A DNA stretch of 64,000 nucleotides from Marinobacter segnicrescens (GCF_900111555.1 NZ_FOHZ01000002.1:186001-250000); one strand, 5' to 3'. Shown: positions 16,777 to 25,995, numbered from the stretch's first letter. Made by a program: numbers and translations. Notes: generated by a model from the sequence alone, not told the origin.

Positions 16777-17520
16777 GTGCCAGCCGATATCACGATCTAC
16801 CATATCCTCCTGGCCAACCTGGTGATCCTGGCCGGTTCCTGTCTGCAAGGAGTGGCCGGGTACGGTATCGGCACACTGGCGGCACCACTGCTGTTCCTGA
16901 TTTCGCCGGCCTTCATACCCGCACCACTGACGCTCAATGCCGGCATACTCACGATCCTGATGCTGATGCGCAACCGCACCGCCCTGCAATTGCGGGAGGT
17001 GCGCTACGCCATCGGCGGCGGCCTGGCCGGCGCAGCACTGGCCGGTGGCACCCTGCTGGTGATCACCGCCCAGGGCTTTGAACTGATTTTTGGCACCCTG
17101 ATCCTGCTGGCCGTGGTTCTCAGCGTAGCCGGGCTGAAACCCCGGCTTAATCCCCGCAACAGCATTATTGCCGGCCTGGCTTCCACCTATATGGGCACCA
17201 TCACCGCCGTAGGCGGGCCACCGATCGCGATGATCTACCAGAACGAGAAGGGACCGATGGTGCGGGCCAACCTGTCCGCCTTCTTCCTGTTTGCCAATGT
17301 GTTTGTGCTGGCCACCCTGATCGTTTCCGGCTACCTGGGGATGACTGAGTTGTGGCTGTTCGTGGCCACCATGCCGGGCGTTTTCATCGGCTTCTGGCTG
17401 TCCGCTGGCCTGGTTAACCGACTGCCCTTCGAGGCCCTGCGGCCCATTATCCTGGGCGTCGCGGCCATTGCCGGACTGGCCGCGATTATACGGGGACTGA
17501 TCAACCTGAACCTCGGCTAA
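16777..17520 (+). CDS. Sulfite exporter TauE/SafE-family membrane protein
   Basis: About 247 residues with eight predicted helices. The N-terminal ILAGSCLQGVAGYGIGTLAAPLL and the repeat-like STYMGTITAVGGPPIAMIY are the two family signatures. Members move sulfite, sulfonates or other small anions out of the cell; the substrate here is unknown. I chose the GTG at 16777, with AAGGACAGG just upstream. The frame is also open to an ATG at 16747 and a TTG at 16717, neither with a ribosome site. The stop lies 5 bp from the end of the converging acyltransferase gene. Confidence 0.85.
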   Translation: MPADITIYHILLANLVILAGSCLQGVAGYGIGTLAAPLLFLISPAFIPAPLTLNAGILTILMLMRNRTALQLREVRYAIGGGLAGAALAGGTLLVITAQGFELIFGTLILLAVVLSVAGLKPRLNPRNSIIAGLASTYMGTITAVGGPPIAMIYQNEKGPMVRANLSAFFLFANVFVLATLIVSGYLGMTELWLFVATMPGVFIGFWLSAGLVNRLPFEALRPIILGVAAIAGLAAIIRGLINLNLG

Positions 17521-17525
17521 TGGTG

Positions 17526-18428
17526 TCAGCGGGTGGTTTCTTCCCGGCGCAGCTGCTCGATACGCTCGTCTTTCTCGGCCCAGAGCTGGCTGACCCAGGC
17601 CTGGAAGGTCTCCCGGAAGGCCGGGTCATTGGCGTAGTCGCCGACAAACAGGTCGGCGGGTACAGTACGTCGCCGGATATCCACCACCACCCGCGATACC
17701 TGGCCACTGATCAGATGCCAGAAACCGGGGATGCGCCCCTCCGGATACATGATGGTGACGTCAAGAAGGGCGTGCATCTGGTCCCCCAGTGCAGCCATCA
17801 CGAAAGCGACGCCGCCGGATTTTGGCTTGAGCAGGTGCCGGTAAGGTGATCCCTGTTGTTTGTGCTTGGCGGGGGTGAACCGGGTGCCTTCCAGGAAGTT
17901 CACTACCGTAACCGGCAGGTTATGGAATTTCTCGCAGGCCTGGCGGGTGATTTCCAGGTCCTTGCCCCGATCCTCCGGGTGCCGTGCCAGGTGCGCCTTG
18001 CTGTAGCGCTTCATGAAGGGGTAATCCAGGGCCCAGAAAGCCAGTCCGATCAGCGGAACCCAGATCAGTTCCTTCTTGAGGAAAAACTTGAAAAAAGGTG
18101 TCTGGCGGTTGAATGCCTCTACCAGTGCCGGTATATCCACCCACGACTGGTGATTGCAGATCACCAGGTAGGGCTGATCCCGGCCCAGGGCTACATCACT
18201 GCGAATATCCCAGACGGTCGGCGTCAGCAGGCGGAACAGCCATTTCAGTCCTTCCGCCCAGGTTTCTGCAATCCACATCACCCCCAGGGAACAAACCCGC
18301 TGCAGCGGCTTTAAAGGCAGCAGGGCCTTGATCAGACCCATGACCAGCATGGGGCCAATGCCGATCAGGGTAATCAGCAGAACCAGCAGGCAAAAGGTTG
18401 TTGCCCGGACAATATGCAAAGCAAACAC
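17526..18428 (-). CDS. PlsC-type acyltransferase (YihG-like)
   Basis: A 300-residue inner-membrane lysophospholipid acyltransferase. The catalytic HX4D motif is NHQSWVD with H93 and D98, and the substrate-binding EGTR is at 180-183. A hydrophobic N-terminus (about 8-35) anchors it. Size and the order of motifs match YihG/YihG-like acyltransferases that acylate 1-acylglycerol-3-phosphate, in some species with a preference for unusual chains. GTG is the start; the ribosome site is weak. The small gene at 18455 lies just upstream on the same strand. Confidence 0.85.
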   Translation of the reverse strand: MFALHIVRATTFCLLVLLITLIGIGPMLVMGLIKALLPLKPLQRVCSLGVMWIAETWAEGLKWLFRLLTPTVWDIRSDVALGRDQPYLVICNHQSWVDIPALVEAFNRQTPFFKFFLKKELIWVPLIGLAFWALDYPFMKRYSKAHLARHPEDRGKDLEITRQACEKFHNLPVTVVNFLEGTRFTPAKHKQQGSPYRHLLKPKSGGVAFVMAALGDQMHALLDVTIMYPEGRIPGFWHLISGQVSRVVVDIRRRTVPADLFVGDYANDPAFRETFQAWVSQLWAEKDERIEQLRREETTR

Positions 18429-18454
18429 GTACCGCCACCCCGCCTGGCCGGCCC

Positions 18455-18913
18455 TCAGATATCCTGGCTGTTGGAAACCTGGCGGGCCAGGCGCATGGCC
18501 TCGTGCTCTTCCATCTCCTTGAGGGAATCCATCAGTTCCTTGGCTTCTGCGATTTCCGCCTTGCCCGCCAGGCTGTCATACAGGTCGATCACCTGGTCAT
18601 GGAACGCGAAGATTTCACGGGCAATTTCATCGAAAGACAGGGAAGCAAAGTGGGTATCGGCCGGATCCGTTACCTTGACCGGCTTATGTTTCATGTAATC
18701 GTATAAACGGGTTTTCAGGGCCTTGGGGTCTGCCTGACGTTCAAATTCTTCAGTAATCCGCACAAGCTCCTGCTCGTGGTCGGCCAGGTAGGTCAGCAGC
18801 GCGCTTGCCTGATCATTGGCATTACCGGCAGCACTCTCCCGCAGGCTGCGGGAGAGAAAACTGTGCATATCACGAACCCAGTCGACCAGGTCTTCAAACG
18901 TCTTGATTTCCAT
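18455..18913 (-). CDS. Helical protein of unknown function, possibly ferritin-like
   Basis: A 152-residue, highly charged, almost entirely helical protein. It lacks a signal peptide or membrane helix. Several Glu/His patterns (LADHEQELVRITEEFE, AREIFAFHDQVIDLYD, EEHEAMRLARQ) are spaced as in four-helix-bundle proteins such as rubrerythrin-type ferritins, but no complete di-iron signature is evident. GGGAAG precedes the ATG. The stop lies 26 bp from the GTG of the acyltransferase gene, so the two may share a transcript. I do not recognise a named family. Confidence 0.7.
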   Translation of the reverse strand: MEIKTFEDLVDWVRDMHSFLSRSLRESAAGNANDQASALLTYLADHEQELVRITEEFERQADPKALKTRLYDYMKHKPVKVTDPADTHFASLSFDEIAREIFAFHDQVIDLYDSLAGKAEIAEAKELMDSLKEMEEHEAMRLARQVSNSQDI

Positions 18914-19000
18914 AGGCTTCCCTTTTTATGAGATCAGCAACTTTTGGTCTTGCTATACAGGAATCCTACCTCACCATCCCGGTTTCATCCATCAATGCAG

Positions 19001-20098
19001 TCATTCTGCCGACTCGCCATAGCCGGTCAGTTCCATGTAGCCACTGCCGTCAACGGAGCCTGAAACCGATACCGGGCTCTCCCAGTATGGGTACAGGCCG
19101 TCGTTCCAATAGGTCCCCGGGGGTGCGCTTACCCTGAGGGATAAGCCCATGGCCGGGATATCCAGCTGCCAGGCCACGGGCACGCGGCCCGGTTTTATAT
19201 CCCGGTAATCCAGTGCAGCGAGCTCGATCTCATCCGTGCCCAGGGAGTGAGCCTCTCCCTGTGGATCGACCCAGGTACCAGAGCGGAAGGCGCCGTCACC
19301 GTCACCCACCTGGAACACCATCAGTCGGCTGCCGTCGTCCAGGCGCAGGGCAAACCAGTCCCAGCCCCGCTGGTCTGACCGCAGGAACTGACTGCTCCAC
19401 TCCCGGTCCAGCCAGCCCAGACCGGCGACTTTGTAACTGTGCCCATCCAGGACCACTTCACCCTGGATGGCGATATCCGTCAGGCTGAAGTACATGGAGC
19501 CCTGACCGTCCGGGGTCTTGGCACTGAAGCCCTGTTCACCATGGCGCACGACCTGCTGCCCCGGGATCAAGACAAGGTCATAGGACCAACCGTCACCCGA
19601 AGCGGATAGTTGCCATCTCCCTGCTGCCATTTCGCTCAGCTGCCAATGGTCCAGCCAGACCTGCAGGGGCGCCGTCGTGGCGCCTGCCTGGCCAATGTCG
19701 CCACGTGCAAACCGCTCATCAAACCAGTGTTGTCCATCAAATGAAACGGCACCGTGGGCCATCCAGGCTGACTGCAGCGGCCAAAGCGTGGCATCGGGGG
19801 CTGGTGCGCCTGGCGGGCGGGGTTCCAGGCCTTGCCGGAACTGGGTCCACTGCAGTCCCAGCGGCTGGCCCTCGGCGGTTTCCAGGTTGGCGGTCAGGTA
19901 CCACCATTCAATGCGGTAGTCGGGGTGAGCACCCCAGTCTTCCGGCAGGCTAATGTGGCCCCCCGGGGCGGGCTGACGGAACCCGTGTTCCTGCCCTTCA
20001 TCCGCCAGGCCGGCGAAACCGGCGTCAGACGGTTCATCAGAACAGCCGGCAATGGCCAGCAAGGCCAATAAACCAATAAACAGATGGACGGCTTTCAT
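19001..20098 (-). CDS. Lipocalin-like (AttH/CrtC-type) lipoprotein
   Basis: A 365-residue lipoprotein: signal with lipobox IAGC, lipidated Cys19 followed by Ser, which favours outer-membrane sorting. The body has the AttH/CrtC signature IEWWYLTANL with WTQFRQGL, then later GLGWLDREWSSQFL and WDWFALRLDDGSRLMVF, the paired lipocalin-like halves. AttH proteins typically sit with LolCDE-like ABC transporters, as here. A role in handling a lipid-like ligand at the outer membrane is inferred. Its start overlaps the permease stop by 4 bp. Confidence 0.85.
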   Translation of the reverse strand: MKAVHLFIGLLALLAIAGCSDEPSDAGFAGLADEGQEHGFRQPAPGGHISLPEDWGAHPDYRIEWWYLTANLETAEGQPLGLQWTQFRQGLEPRPPGAPAPDATLWPLQSAWMAHGAVSFDGQHWFDERFARGDIGQAGATTAPLQVWLDHWQLSEMAAGRWQLSASGDGWSYDLVLIPGQQVVRHGEQGFSAKTPDGQGSMYFSLTDIAIQGEVVLDGHSYKVAGLGWLDREWSSQFLRSDQRGWDWFALRLDDGSRLMVFQVGDGDGAFRSGTWVDPQGEAHSLGTDEIELAALDYRDIKPGRVPVAWQLDIPAMGLSLRVSAPPGTYWNDGLYPYWESPVSVSGSVDGSGYMELTGYGESAE

Positions 20099-22329
20099 CG
20101 CTCCTCCCCGTTGCCCAGGGCTGGTGCAATACCGGTCGCCGGCCGCCGAAGCCAGAATGCACCTGCAATCATCAACGCAGCCAGCGCCAGCAAAGCCATC
20201 AACTCCAGCCAGAAACCGGGATAAATCGCCATGGGCAACGACCAGCCAAACGCCAACGGGTTAATGCGCTGTACCAACACCCAGGTCAGCGCGATACCCA
20301 CCGGGACGGCGGCGGCCCAGATCGAAACCATAAGCTCGGCAGCCAGGGTCAGGATTACCCGGAACCACGATTTGCCAGCCAGTCCCCAGACAACAAGCAA
20401 CTGGTAATACCATTGCCGTGACCCCAGCACCACCCAGCCGGTCAGCAGCAGGGCCACCGCCGCAAGCCCGAGGGTCAGGTAACTGATGGCACGGGTTAAG
20501 GCAAAGGTCTGGCGGAAGATCCGGTTGGCGAGCTGATGTACGGTTTCATTGTCACGCACCTGCAGGGTGTCCACCTGCCAGGCATGTTGCAGCGAGGCCA
20601 GCAGTTCCTCCCGACGGCTGTTGGCGCTTCCTTCTGGAAGGGTCACCGTGAGTGATCGGAAGGCGGGCGCGAAGTCCTGCGGAAGGTGCTCCACATCCAT
20701 CATTACCTCACCCGCCGGGCGACCATAATCGGCGTAGATCCCGGCCACGCTGACCTCCCGGGTTTGTTCGCCGAACCCCAGGATCAGCCGGCTGCCAGGT
20801 GTGAGGCCCTTGCGCCGGGCGAGTTGCTCGTTCACCAGTACAGCTCCCCTGCCTACTGCCAGCCAGGGCGAGTTCACGCCCTCAATCAGGGACCAGTTCT
20901 GCACGAGTGAGGAACGACTGTCAGTGGCCATCAGGTCAAGGCTGCTGCTCGTATCAGCTCCGGCCAGGATCACCTGCCCGCGTAGGACAGGATGCCAGTT
21001 TGCGGCCAGCTCCCGTTGCGACAATACCGGGACAACGTCCACGATCGCTTTGCCGTCGGGGACTTCCACAAACAGATCCCCGGACAGGCGCTGGTCAAGC
21101 CACTGGTTGAAGGTGCCCTCGAACGTATGCACCAGGGCATGAACGGCAATCACAGTGCCGGCAGCCAGCTGTAATGCGACCAGCGGCAGCGCCAGGCGCC
21201 GGATGAGCACACCCAGTTCACGGCGCCGCCAGAGGCGCAGGGGGGCCATGTCACGATGCGGAGCCGCCAGTCGTTGCAACAACCGGGGAGTGACCAGCCC
21301 CGCCCCGAGCAACAACAATGCCGTGGCCAAAAACGCTGACACCAGGGAGCCGGCCACCAGTACTGTGACGGCGCCGGCGATCAGTGCACCAAGCGCCAGG
21401 GGCACCTGAAAACGGACCATGCCGGTCTGGCCACGCCCTCCCTTGAACAGGTCAAGACCGCACCAGAACACCACCAGGGCCATCACCGCCACCGTAACCA
21501 GAAAGCCGGTCACTGAGTGGGGGGTTGCCAACAGTGCGGTATCGAAAAGGTTGGCCATGGCGGAACCAAACCCGGAACCCAGGACCTCGGCCAGCAACAG
21601 CCCCAGTCCGTAACCGGGCACCGCCCCCAGTACGGCGAGGATACTGAGCTCCAGTAACAGGTAACGACGCAACCGGCGGCGCTGCACACCGTATCGCTCC
21701 AGCAGCTGCAAACCGTGCCGGCGCTGGTCGAGGCCCAGCGTGTAGACACTGCGAATCAACAATGCCGAAACCAGTACGACCAGCACCGCCAGGGCGTTCA
21801 GGTTCAGCAGGAAGCTGTCCGCCAGTTCACCCGTATCCAGTGCTGCAGGATCGACCTGACGCTGCCAGCCTTCGGGGAGGTGACCGATCTCTGTGGCCAG
21901 GTACAGCCGCAATACCGAAGGACGGTCCTTTGCCAGTCGGGCAGCCTCTGAGATATCCACGAAGGGTTTACCGTCCAGCACAGGACCGGACCCTGATGGG
22001 GCAGCTTCAGCGCAGCTCATGGCCAGCGGATCCAACCCTATCACGCGGGCACCACCACTATCGGAGGCGACTTCGAGCCAGGGCACCACGCAGAGGCCGT
22101 TCCGGCGCAAGTCGGCGAAGTCCTGTACCGATACGGCTTTACCATCCTGCCGCACCAGCACTTGCTGCCCGGCCAGCTGGCGATCTCCCGCTGCCATGCT
22201 GTCCCGAGCCTGGCTTGTCAGCGTCCAGACGCCAGACCAAAGGGCTGTGGCAAGGGTGAGAATCGCCAACAACGCCAATAACTGCAGGGGATGGCGACGG
22301 TAATGACTGAGCATGGCCCGCAGCAACAT
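20095..22329 (-). CDS. ABC transporter permease, FtsX/MacB type
   Basis: A 744-residue permease with a first helix near 15-35, a large extracytoplasmic domain, and three-helix FtsX-type clusters in the middle and at the C-terminus (VALLLTGWVVLGSRQWYYQL; ALLALAALMIAGAFWL). Its length and duplicated layout suggest two fused FtsX-like halves instead of a LolC/LolE pair. It sits between an ATPase gene (3 bp gap) and the AttH-like lipoprotein gene (4-bp overlap), so the three form one transport complex, probably extracting or exporting a hydrophobic ligand from the inner membrane. Confidence 0.87.
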   Translation of the reverse strand: MLLRAMLSHYRRHPLQLLALLAILTLATALWSGVWTLTSQARDSMAAGDRQLAGQQVLVRQDGKAVSVQDFADLRRNGLCVVPWLEVASDSGGARVIGLDPLAMSCAEAAPSGSGPVLDGKPFVDISEAARLAKDRPSVLRLYLATEIGHLPEGWQRQVDPAALDTGELADSFLLNLNALAVLVVLVSALLIRSVYTLGLDQRRHGLQLLERYGVQRRRLRRYLLLELSILAVLGAVPGYGLGLLLAEVLGSGFGSAMANLFDTALLATPHSVTGFLVTVAVMALVVFWCGLDLFKGGRGQTGMVRFQVPLALGALIAGAVTVLVAGSLVSAFLATALLLLGAGLVTPRLLQRLAAPHRDMAPLRLWRRRELGVLIRRLALPLVALQLAAGTVIAVHALVHTFEGTFNQWLDQRLSGDLFVEVPDGKAIVDVVPVLSQRELAANWHPVLRGQVILAGADTSSSLDLMATDSRSSLVQNWSLIEGVNSPWLAVGRGAVLVNEQLARRKGLTPGSRLILGFGEQTREVSVAGIYADYGRPAGEVMMDVEHLPQDFAPAFRSLTVTLPEGSANSRREELLASLQHAWQVDTLQVRDNETVHQLANRIFRQTFALTRAISYLTLGLAAVALLLTGWVVLGSRQWYYQLLVVWGLAGKSWFRVILTLAAELMVSIWAAAVPVGIALTWVLVQRINPLAFGWSLPMAIYPGFWLELMALLALAALMIAGAFWLRRPATGIAPALGNGEER

Positions 22330-22332
22330 GGC

Positions 22333-22983
22333 TCAGGCCCCGCTCGCCAGGTCCAGGTGCTGGTCACAGCACGCTGCCAGCGAGAGGTCATGGGTGGCAA
22401 GCACCAGGGTGCAGCCGCTGTGCCGCTGCCACCGGAACAACTCATCGGCCACGGCACTGGCTGTATGACGGTCCAGGCTTCCTGTGGGCTCATCTGCCAG
22501 GATCAGGTCCGGCGCCATGGCAAACACCATCGCCAGCGCCGCGCGTTGCCGCTGCCCACCGGAGACCTGGTCCGGATACCGCTGCCCCAGCCCTTGCAGC
22601 CCCAGTCGCTCCAGCCAGTCGCGTACCGGACCAAAGGACTGGCCGGCCAGGTCGGCACGCAGGCGTACATTCTCTTCCAGGGTAAGGGCCGGCATCAGGT
22701 TGCTGTCCTGGAACACCACTCCGATCCTGCTCCGGCGCAGGTCCGCCCAGTCATCCGGGCCTAGGAGGCCGGCGGGCTCACCCAGCAATGCAAGCTGCCC
22801 AGCATCCGCTGAATCGAGCCCGCACAGGATGTTCAGCAGGGTGCTCTTGCCTGAACCCGACGGACCGGTCAGGGCAAGCGAACCACCCTGCTCCACGGTA
22901 AAAGTCAGTCCCTCGAAAACCGGCACCCGGCCTGCAGCTGTCCGGTACGACTTGTGGAGATCTGTTACCTCAATCGCCTTCAC
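22333..22983 (-). CDS. ABC transporter ATPase, LolD/MacB type
   Basis: A 216-residue ATPase. Walker A is GPSGSGKST (40-48), the signature is VSGGQRQR, and Walker B with the Glu is LILADEPTGSLD, followed by the switch His in VLATHD. The layout matches LolD. The open frame has a TTG at 22998, but the GTG at 22983 with AAGGAG six bases ahead is the likely start. It leads the three-gene operon with the FtsX-like permease and the lipocalin-like lipoprotein. Confidence 0.9.
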   Translation of the reverse strand: MKAIEVTDLHKSYRTAAGRVPVFEGLTFTVEQGGSLALTGPSGSGKSTLLNILCGLDSADAGQLALLGEPAGLLGPDDWADLRRSRIGVVFQDSNLMPALTLEENVRLRADLAGQSFGPVRDWLERLGLQGLGQRYPDQVSGGQRQRAALAMVFAMAPDLILADEPTGSLDRHTASAVADELFRWQRHSGCTLVLATHDLSLAACCDQHLDLASGA

Positions 22984-23137
22984 AATCCACTCCTTCAAGC
23001 GGGTACTGGAGCCCCCTGGCGGTTGGACTCAGGCTATAACGGGATTCAATGATGACCGGGGCGCCTGGCCCAGGGGAGGCTGAACCCGGTCCGGGGGCGT
23101 ATGATGACAGATCACAGCCACCGGGGAGGACACTGAC

Positions 23138-23611
23138 ATGAATACACAGGCCATCTTCGAGTCTGTCATCCGGGACGCCCGGCCCTCGACGCTGCTGGTC
23201 ACTGGCGGTGCCGCTGAAGCGGCTGCCAGGGGATGGCAGTCGTCGGCCAGCGACGTGCGAATTCATGTTCTGGACACGGGCCAGGGTGAGTTGGCCGGCC
23301 CCGGTGCAGAACCCCACGACCTCGCCCTGGTAGCCGATACGCTGGAGTCCATGGACCGGACTACGGGAACGCAGTTACTGGGCCAGCTACGCAACCTGGG
23401 TAACCGTCAGATTGCTGTGCTTGTGTCGAATACCAGCGAATGGAGATTGACCGATCTCGTTGCCCTGGGTTTTACCCGCCAGGCTGGTGGCGATGGGCGA
23501 AGCAGTCATAGCCTGTACACCTACAATATCGACACCTACAACCACAAGCGGGACTGGAACAACCCGAAATACTGGGCCAATCCGGAAATGTGGGACAAGG
23601 CGCGGTGGTAA
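23138..23611 (+). CDS. Conserved protein of unknown function (DUF6231-like)
   Basis: A 157-residue soluble protein. The first 115 residues look like a degenerate Rossmann or methyltransferase-like fold (LLVTGGAAEAA, HDLALVADTLE, RQIAVLVSNTSEWRLTDLVALGF). The C-terminus is aromatic and polar: YTYNIDTYNHKRDWNNPKYW and NPEMWDKARW. This tail is what I recall from gammaproteobacterial DUF6231 proteins, but I could not check. It is divergent from the ABC operon and converges on the META-domain gene. Confidence 0.72.
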   Translation: MNTQAIFESVIRDARPSTLLVTGGAAEAAARGWQSSASDVRIHVLDTGQGELAGPGAEPHDLALVADTLESMDRTTGTQLLGQLRNLGNRQIAVLVSNTSEWRLTDLVALGFTRQAGGDGRSSHSLYTYNIDTYNHKRDWNNPKYWANPEMWDKARW

Positions 23612-23623
23612 CGCCCACAGCCC

Positions 23624-24079
23624 TCAAGGCAACGCAACCGCCTCGAAACGGGCCAGCCCATGGCCCTGCTCATCCAGCAACTTGAGCACCTTGCCTTCCA
23701 GGAACACCCCGGCTGTATCGGCAAATACGTCGTACAGAACAGACTCATAGTTATCATCCGGGCAAGCCATGCGGGTGCTGGCCATGGAATCGAACAGCAG
23801 GTTGGCACCGGTTACTGTGTACTCACCCACAAAACGGTTGCAGCCGCTGAAGCCGTTAACCCTGCCATCATCCCGGAAAATCATGTGGGGCTCGCCCTGT
23901 TGCCCCTGCGGGACGTTCACCGCGTTGCCCCGAAGCTCCACAAGCTTCCAGTAGGTATTGGTCAGGGGCGCTGTAGGCACTGGCCCGCCCTGCTGTGATC
24001 CGGGTCCGGAAGCACAGGCAGCCAGCACCGCCAGGCAACCGAGCACGATAATCCGGCCAGCTACGCTCATTCCTTTCAT
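23624..24079 (-). CDS. META-domain lipoprotein (HslJ-like)
   Basis: A 151-residue lipoprotein. The signal ends in LAACASG, giving a lipidated Cys. The META domain follows from about residue 38: NTYWKLVEL, then FRDDGRVNGFSGCNRFVGEYTV and a C-terminal FLEGKVLKLLD. HslJ-type META proteins are linked to novobiocin resistance and heat shock in E. coli, but the molecular role is unknown. The open frame continues to 24175; the ATG at 24079 with GGAGG upstream gives a proper lipoprotein signal. The second Met four codons in is an alternative. Confidence 0.82.
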   Translation of the reverse strand: MKGMSVAGRIIVLGCLAVLAACASGPGSQQGGPVPTAPLTNTYWKLVELRGNAVNVPQGQQGEPHMIFRDDGRVNGFSGCNRFVGEYTVTGANLLFDSMASTRMACPDDNYESVLYDVFADTAGVFLEGKVLKLLDEQGHGLARFEAVALP

Positions 24080-24265
24080 GTTTGCTATCCCTCCTGAGTC
24101 TGCGGCCCGGGCCGCCCTTTCGAAAACGCCATCATACCAGTGCCGGCGGGAAACCGTCCGTAGCCCACATGACAATCCCGAAAATCAGCACACCAGCCCG
24201 CGGCATAGTGTCGCACAGGGCAGGATAAGCCTGTACGCAAGGAGGTCATACCCATAAAATTAAAC

Positions 24266-24279
24266 TTATAAGCATATAA
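24266..24279. promoter_or_regulatory. AT-rich inverted repeat upstream of the SQR gene
   Basis: TTATA and TATAA flank AGCA, about 40 bp before the SQR start in a strikingly AT-rich stretch. It could be an operator of an ArsR-type sulfide-responsive repressor, or part of the promoter. Confidence 0.3.
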
Positions 24280-24319
24280 CTAAAAATTACAAAAGAATCT
24301 CCCCTAAGGAGGACTTGCC

Positions 24320-25648
24320 ATGTCCCGAAACCAGGATTCATCCCACGACCTCAGCCGACGCCGCTTCCTCCAACTTGGTGCCGGCGCTGGCACTGCAGCC
24401 CTGCTGACGTCTACCGGCCTGCAAGGGCAAACCGTCAATACCCGCGCCCATGTGGTGATCATCGGCGCCGGTGCCGGTGGTATGGCCGTCGCCAACCGTC
24501 TGTCTGACCGTCTGCGCGGTGGCAGGATTACCGTGGTGGAAGCCCGTGAGGTCCACCACTATCAGCCCGGCTGGACCCTGGTGGCATCCGGGGTATGGAG
24601 CCCGGACAAGACCACCCGCCCCAACAGCCAGTTCATGCCGCCCAACGTTGACTGGATTCGCTCCAGCGCAGCCGCCTTCGACCCGGATAACCGCACCGTC
24701 GACCTGGCCAATGGTGACCGGCTCAGCTACGACTACCTGGTGGTGGCCACTGGCATCCAGCTTAACTACGAACAGATCGAGGGCATGTCCGCCGACCTGG
24801 TGGGGCAACACGGTATCGGTAGTGTCTATGCCAGCCTGGAGGGGGCCACCCGCACCCGCGATGTGATTGACCAGTGGATCGCCACCGGCGGCGGCCAGGG
24901 CATTTTCACCCACGCCCCGACCCCGGTGAAGTGCGCCGGCGCCCCCCTGAAAATGACCTTCACCACCCTGTCGCGACTGGAAGCCTCCGGTAAGCGGGAC
25001 AGCTTCGACGTGGACTTCTTTGCTCCAGGTGGCGGCCTGTTCAGCCAGCCGTGGGTCAACGATTTCGTCAAGCAGCGCTTTGATGAGCAGGGCGTCCAGC
25101 GGCATCACTTCCATACCCTGACCGCTATCAGCCCGCAGGATCAGCAGGCCACATTCACCCAGCAGGATGGCAGCAGCATCACCCGGGATTACGACTTCAT
25201 CCATGTGGTGCCGCCCATGAGCGCGCCGGATGCAGTGCGCAACAGTGACCTGATTGCCAAGGAGGGCAAGTTCACCGGCAACTGGCTCGACGTTGATATC
25301 TACACGCTCCAGCACAACCGTTACCCGGAAGTGTTCGGCATCGGCGATGTTATTGGCGCCCCGCTCAACAAGACGGCCGCCAGCGTGAAGGCCCAGGCAC
25401 CCATCGTGACCGAGAACCTGTTAGCGGCCATGCAGGGCAAACCCCTGCCCCGCAAGCACAATGGCTACACCTCGTGCCCGCTGATCACCAGTATCGGCAA
25501 GGCCATGTTGGTGGAGTTCGGCTACGACCTGGAGTTCCTGCCGTCGTTTCCCTTCATTGACCCGAAGGAAGAGTCCTGGGTGACCTGGACCTTCAAGGAC
25601 AAAATGCTGCAGCCGGCCTACTACGCCGTTCTGGAAGGCCAGGCCTGA
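24320..25648 (+). CDS. Sulfide:quinone oxidoreductase-like flavoprotein with Tat signal
   Basis: A 442-residue FAD enzyme. The N-terminus is a Tat signal (SRRRFLQLGAGAGTAALL, twin Arg within 13-15), so it is exported folded. The FAD motif is VVIIGAGAGGMA (45-56). The two redox cysteines of SQR appear as PVKCAGAP (C205) and YTSCPLI (C386), and HYQPGWTLVASGVW (80-93) matches the type II SQR branch that includes mitochondrial SQOR. It oxidises sulfide to sulfane sulfur and passes electrons to quinone at the periplasmic face. A GGAGG precedes the ATG. The small membrane protein gene follows after 11 bp. Confidence 0.88.
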   Translation: MSRNQDSSHDLSRRRFLQLGAGAGTAALLTSTGLQGQTVNTRAHVVIIGAGAGGMAVANRLSDRLRGGRITVVEAREVHHYQPGWTLVASGVWSPDKTTRPNSQFMPPNVDWIRSSAAAFDPDNRTVDLANGDRLSYDYLVVATGIQLNYEQIEGMSADLVGQHGIGSVYASLEGATRTRDVIDQWIATGGGQGIFTHAPTPVKCAGAPLKMTFTTLSRLEASGKRDSFDVDFFAPGGGLFSQPWVNDFVKQRFDEQGVQRHHFHTLTAISPQDQQATFTQQDGSSITRDYDFIHVVPPMSAPDAVRNSDLIAKEGKFTGNWLDVDIYTLQHNRYPEVFGIGDVIGAPLNKTAASVKAQAPIVTENLLAAMQGKPLPRKHNGYTSCPLITSIGKAMLVEFGYDLEFLPSFPFIDPKEESWVTWTFKDKMLQPAYYAVLEGQA

Positions 25649-25659
25649 GGAGTGACATC

Positions 25660-25995
25660 ATGACCATTGCCAGCATTCTCACCATTGTTCAGTATGCCCT
25701 TGCCCCCTACCTGTGGCTGATCGTCCTGGCCGCTGTGGTACTGCTGGGGGCCCAGCTGATCGCCCGTCTGGGCGGCTATCGTTACCTTCGACACAAAAGT
25801 GCCGTCGCCAACGGGCTCGCCCTCGTTGCCGGCCTGTCAGGTCTGGCCTGGATACCCGCATTTACCCACTCGCAACTGGCCTACGTTGCCACGACCTTTG
25901 ACTGGGTCGTGATGATCGCCGCGATTATCGGCGTCGCCATTTTTGCCCTGTTGGTGTTCCATCCCCTGAGCTATCTGCTGCGCGCCCGTCACTGA
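25660..25995 (+). CDS. Small three-helix membrane protein encoded with SQR
   Basis: A 111-residue membrane protein with three predicted helices at about 12-34, 48-66 and 80-103, separated by short basic loops (RLGGYRYLRHKS). There are no cysteines or obvious heme ligands. It begins 11 bp after the SQR stop with GGAG upstream, so it is almost certainly co-transcribed and may anchor or regulate the Tat-exported flavoprotein. I do not recognise its family with confidence. Confidence 0.75.
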   Translation: MTIASILTIVQYALAPYLWLIVLAAVVLLGAQLIARLGGYRYLRHKSAVANGLALVAGLSGLAWIPAFTHSQLAYVATTFDWVVMIAAIIGVAIFALLVFHPLSYLLRARH

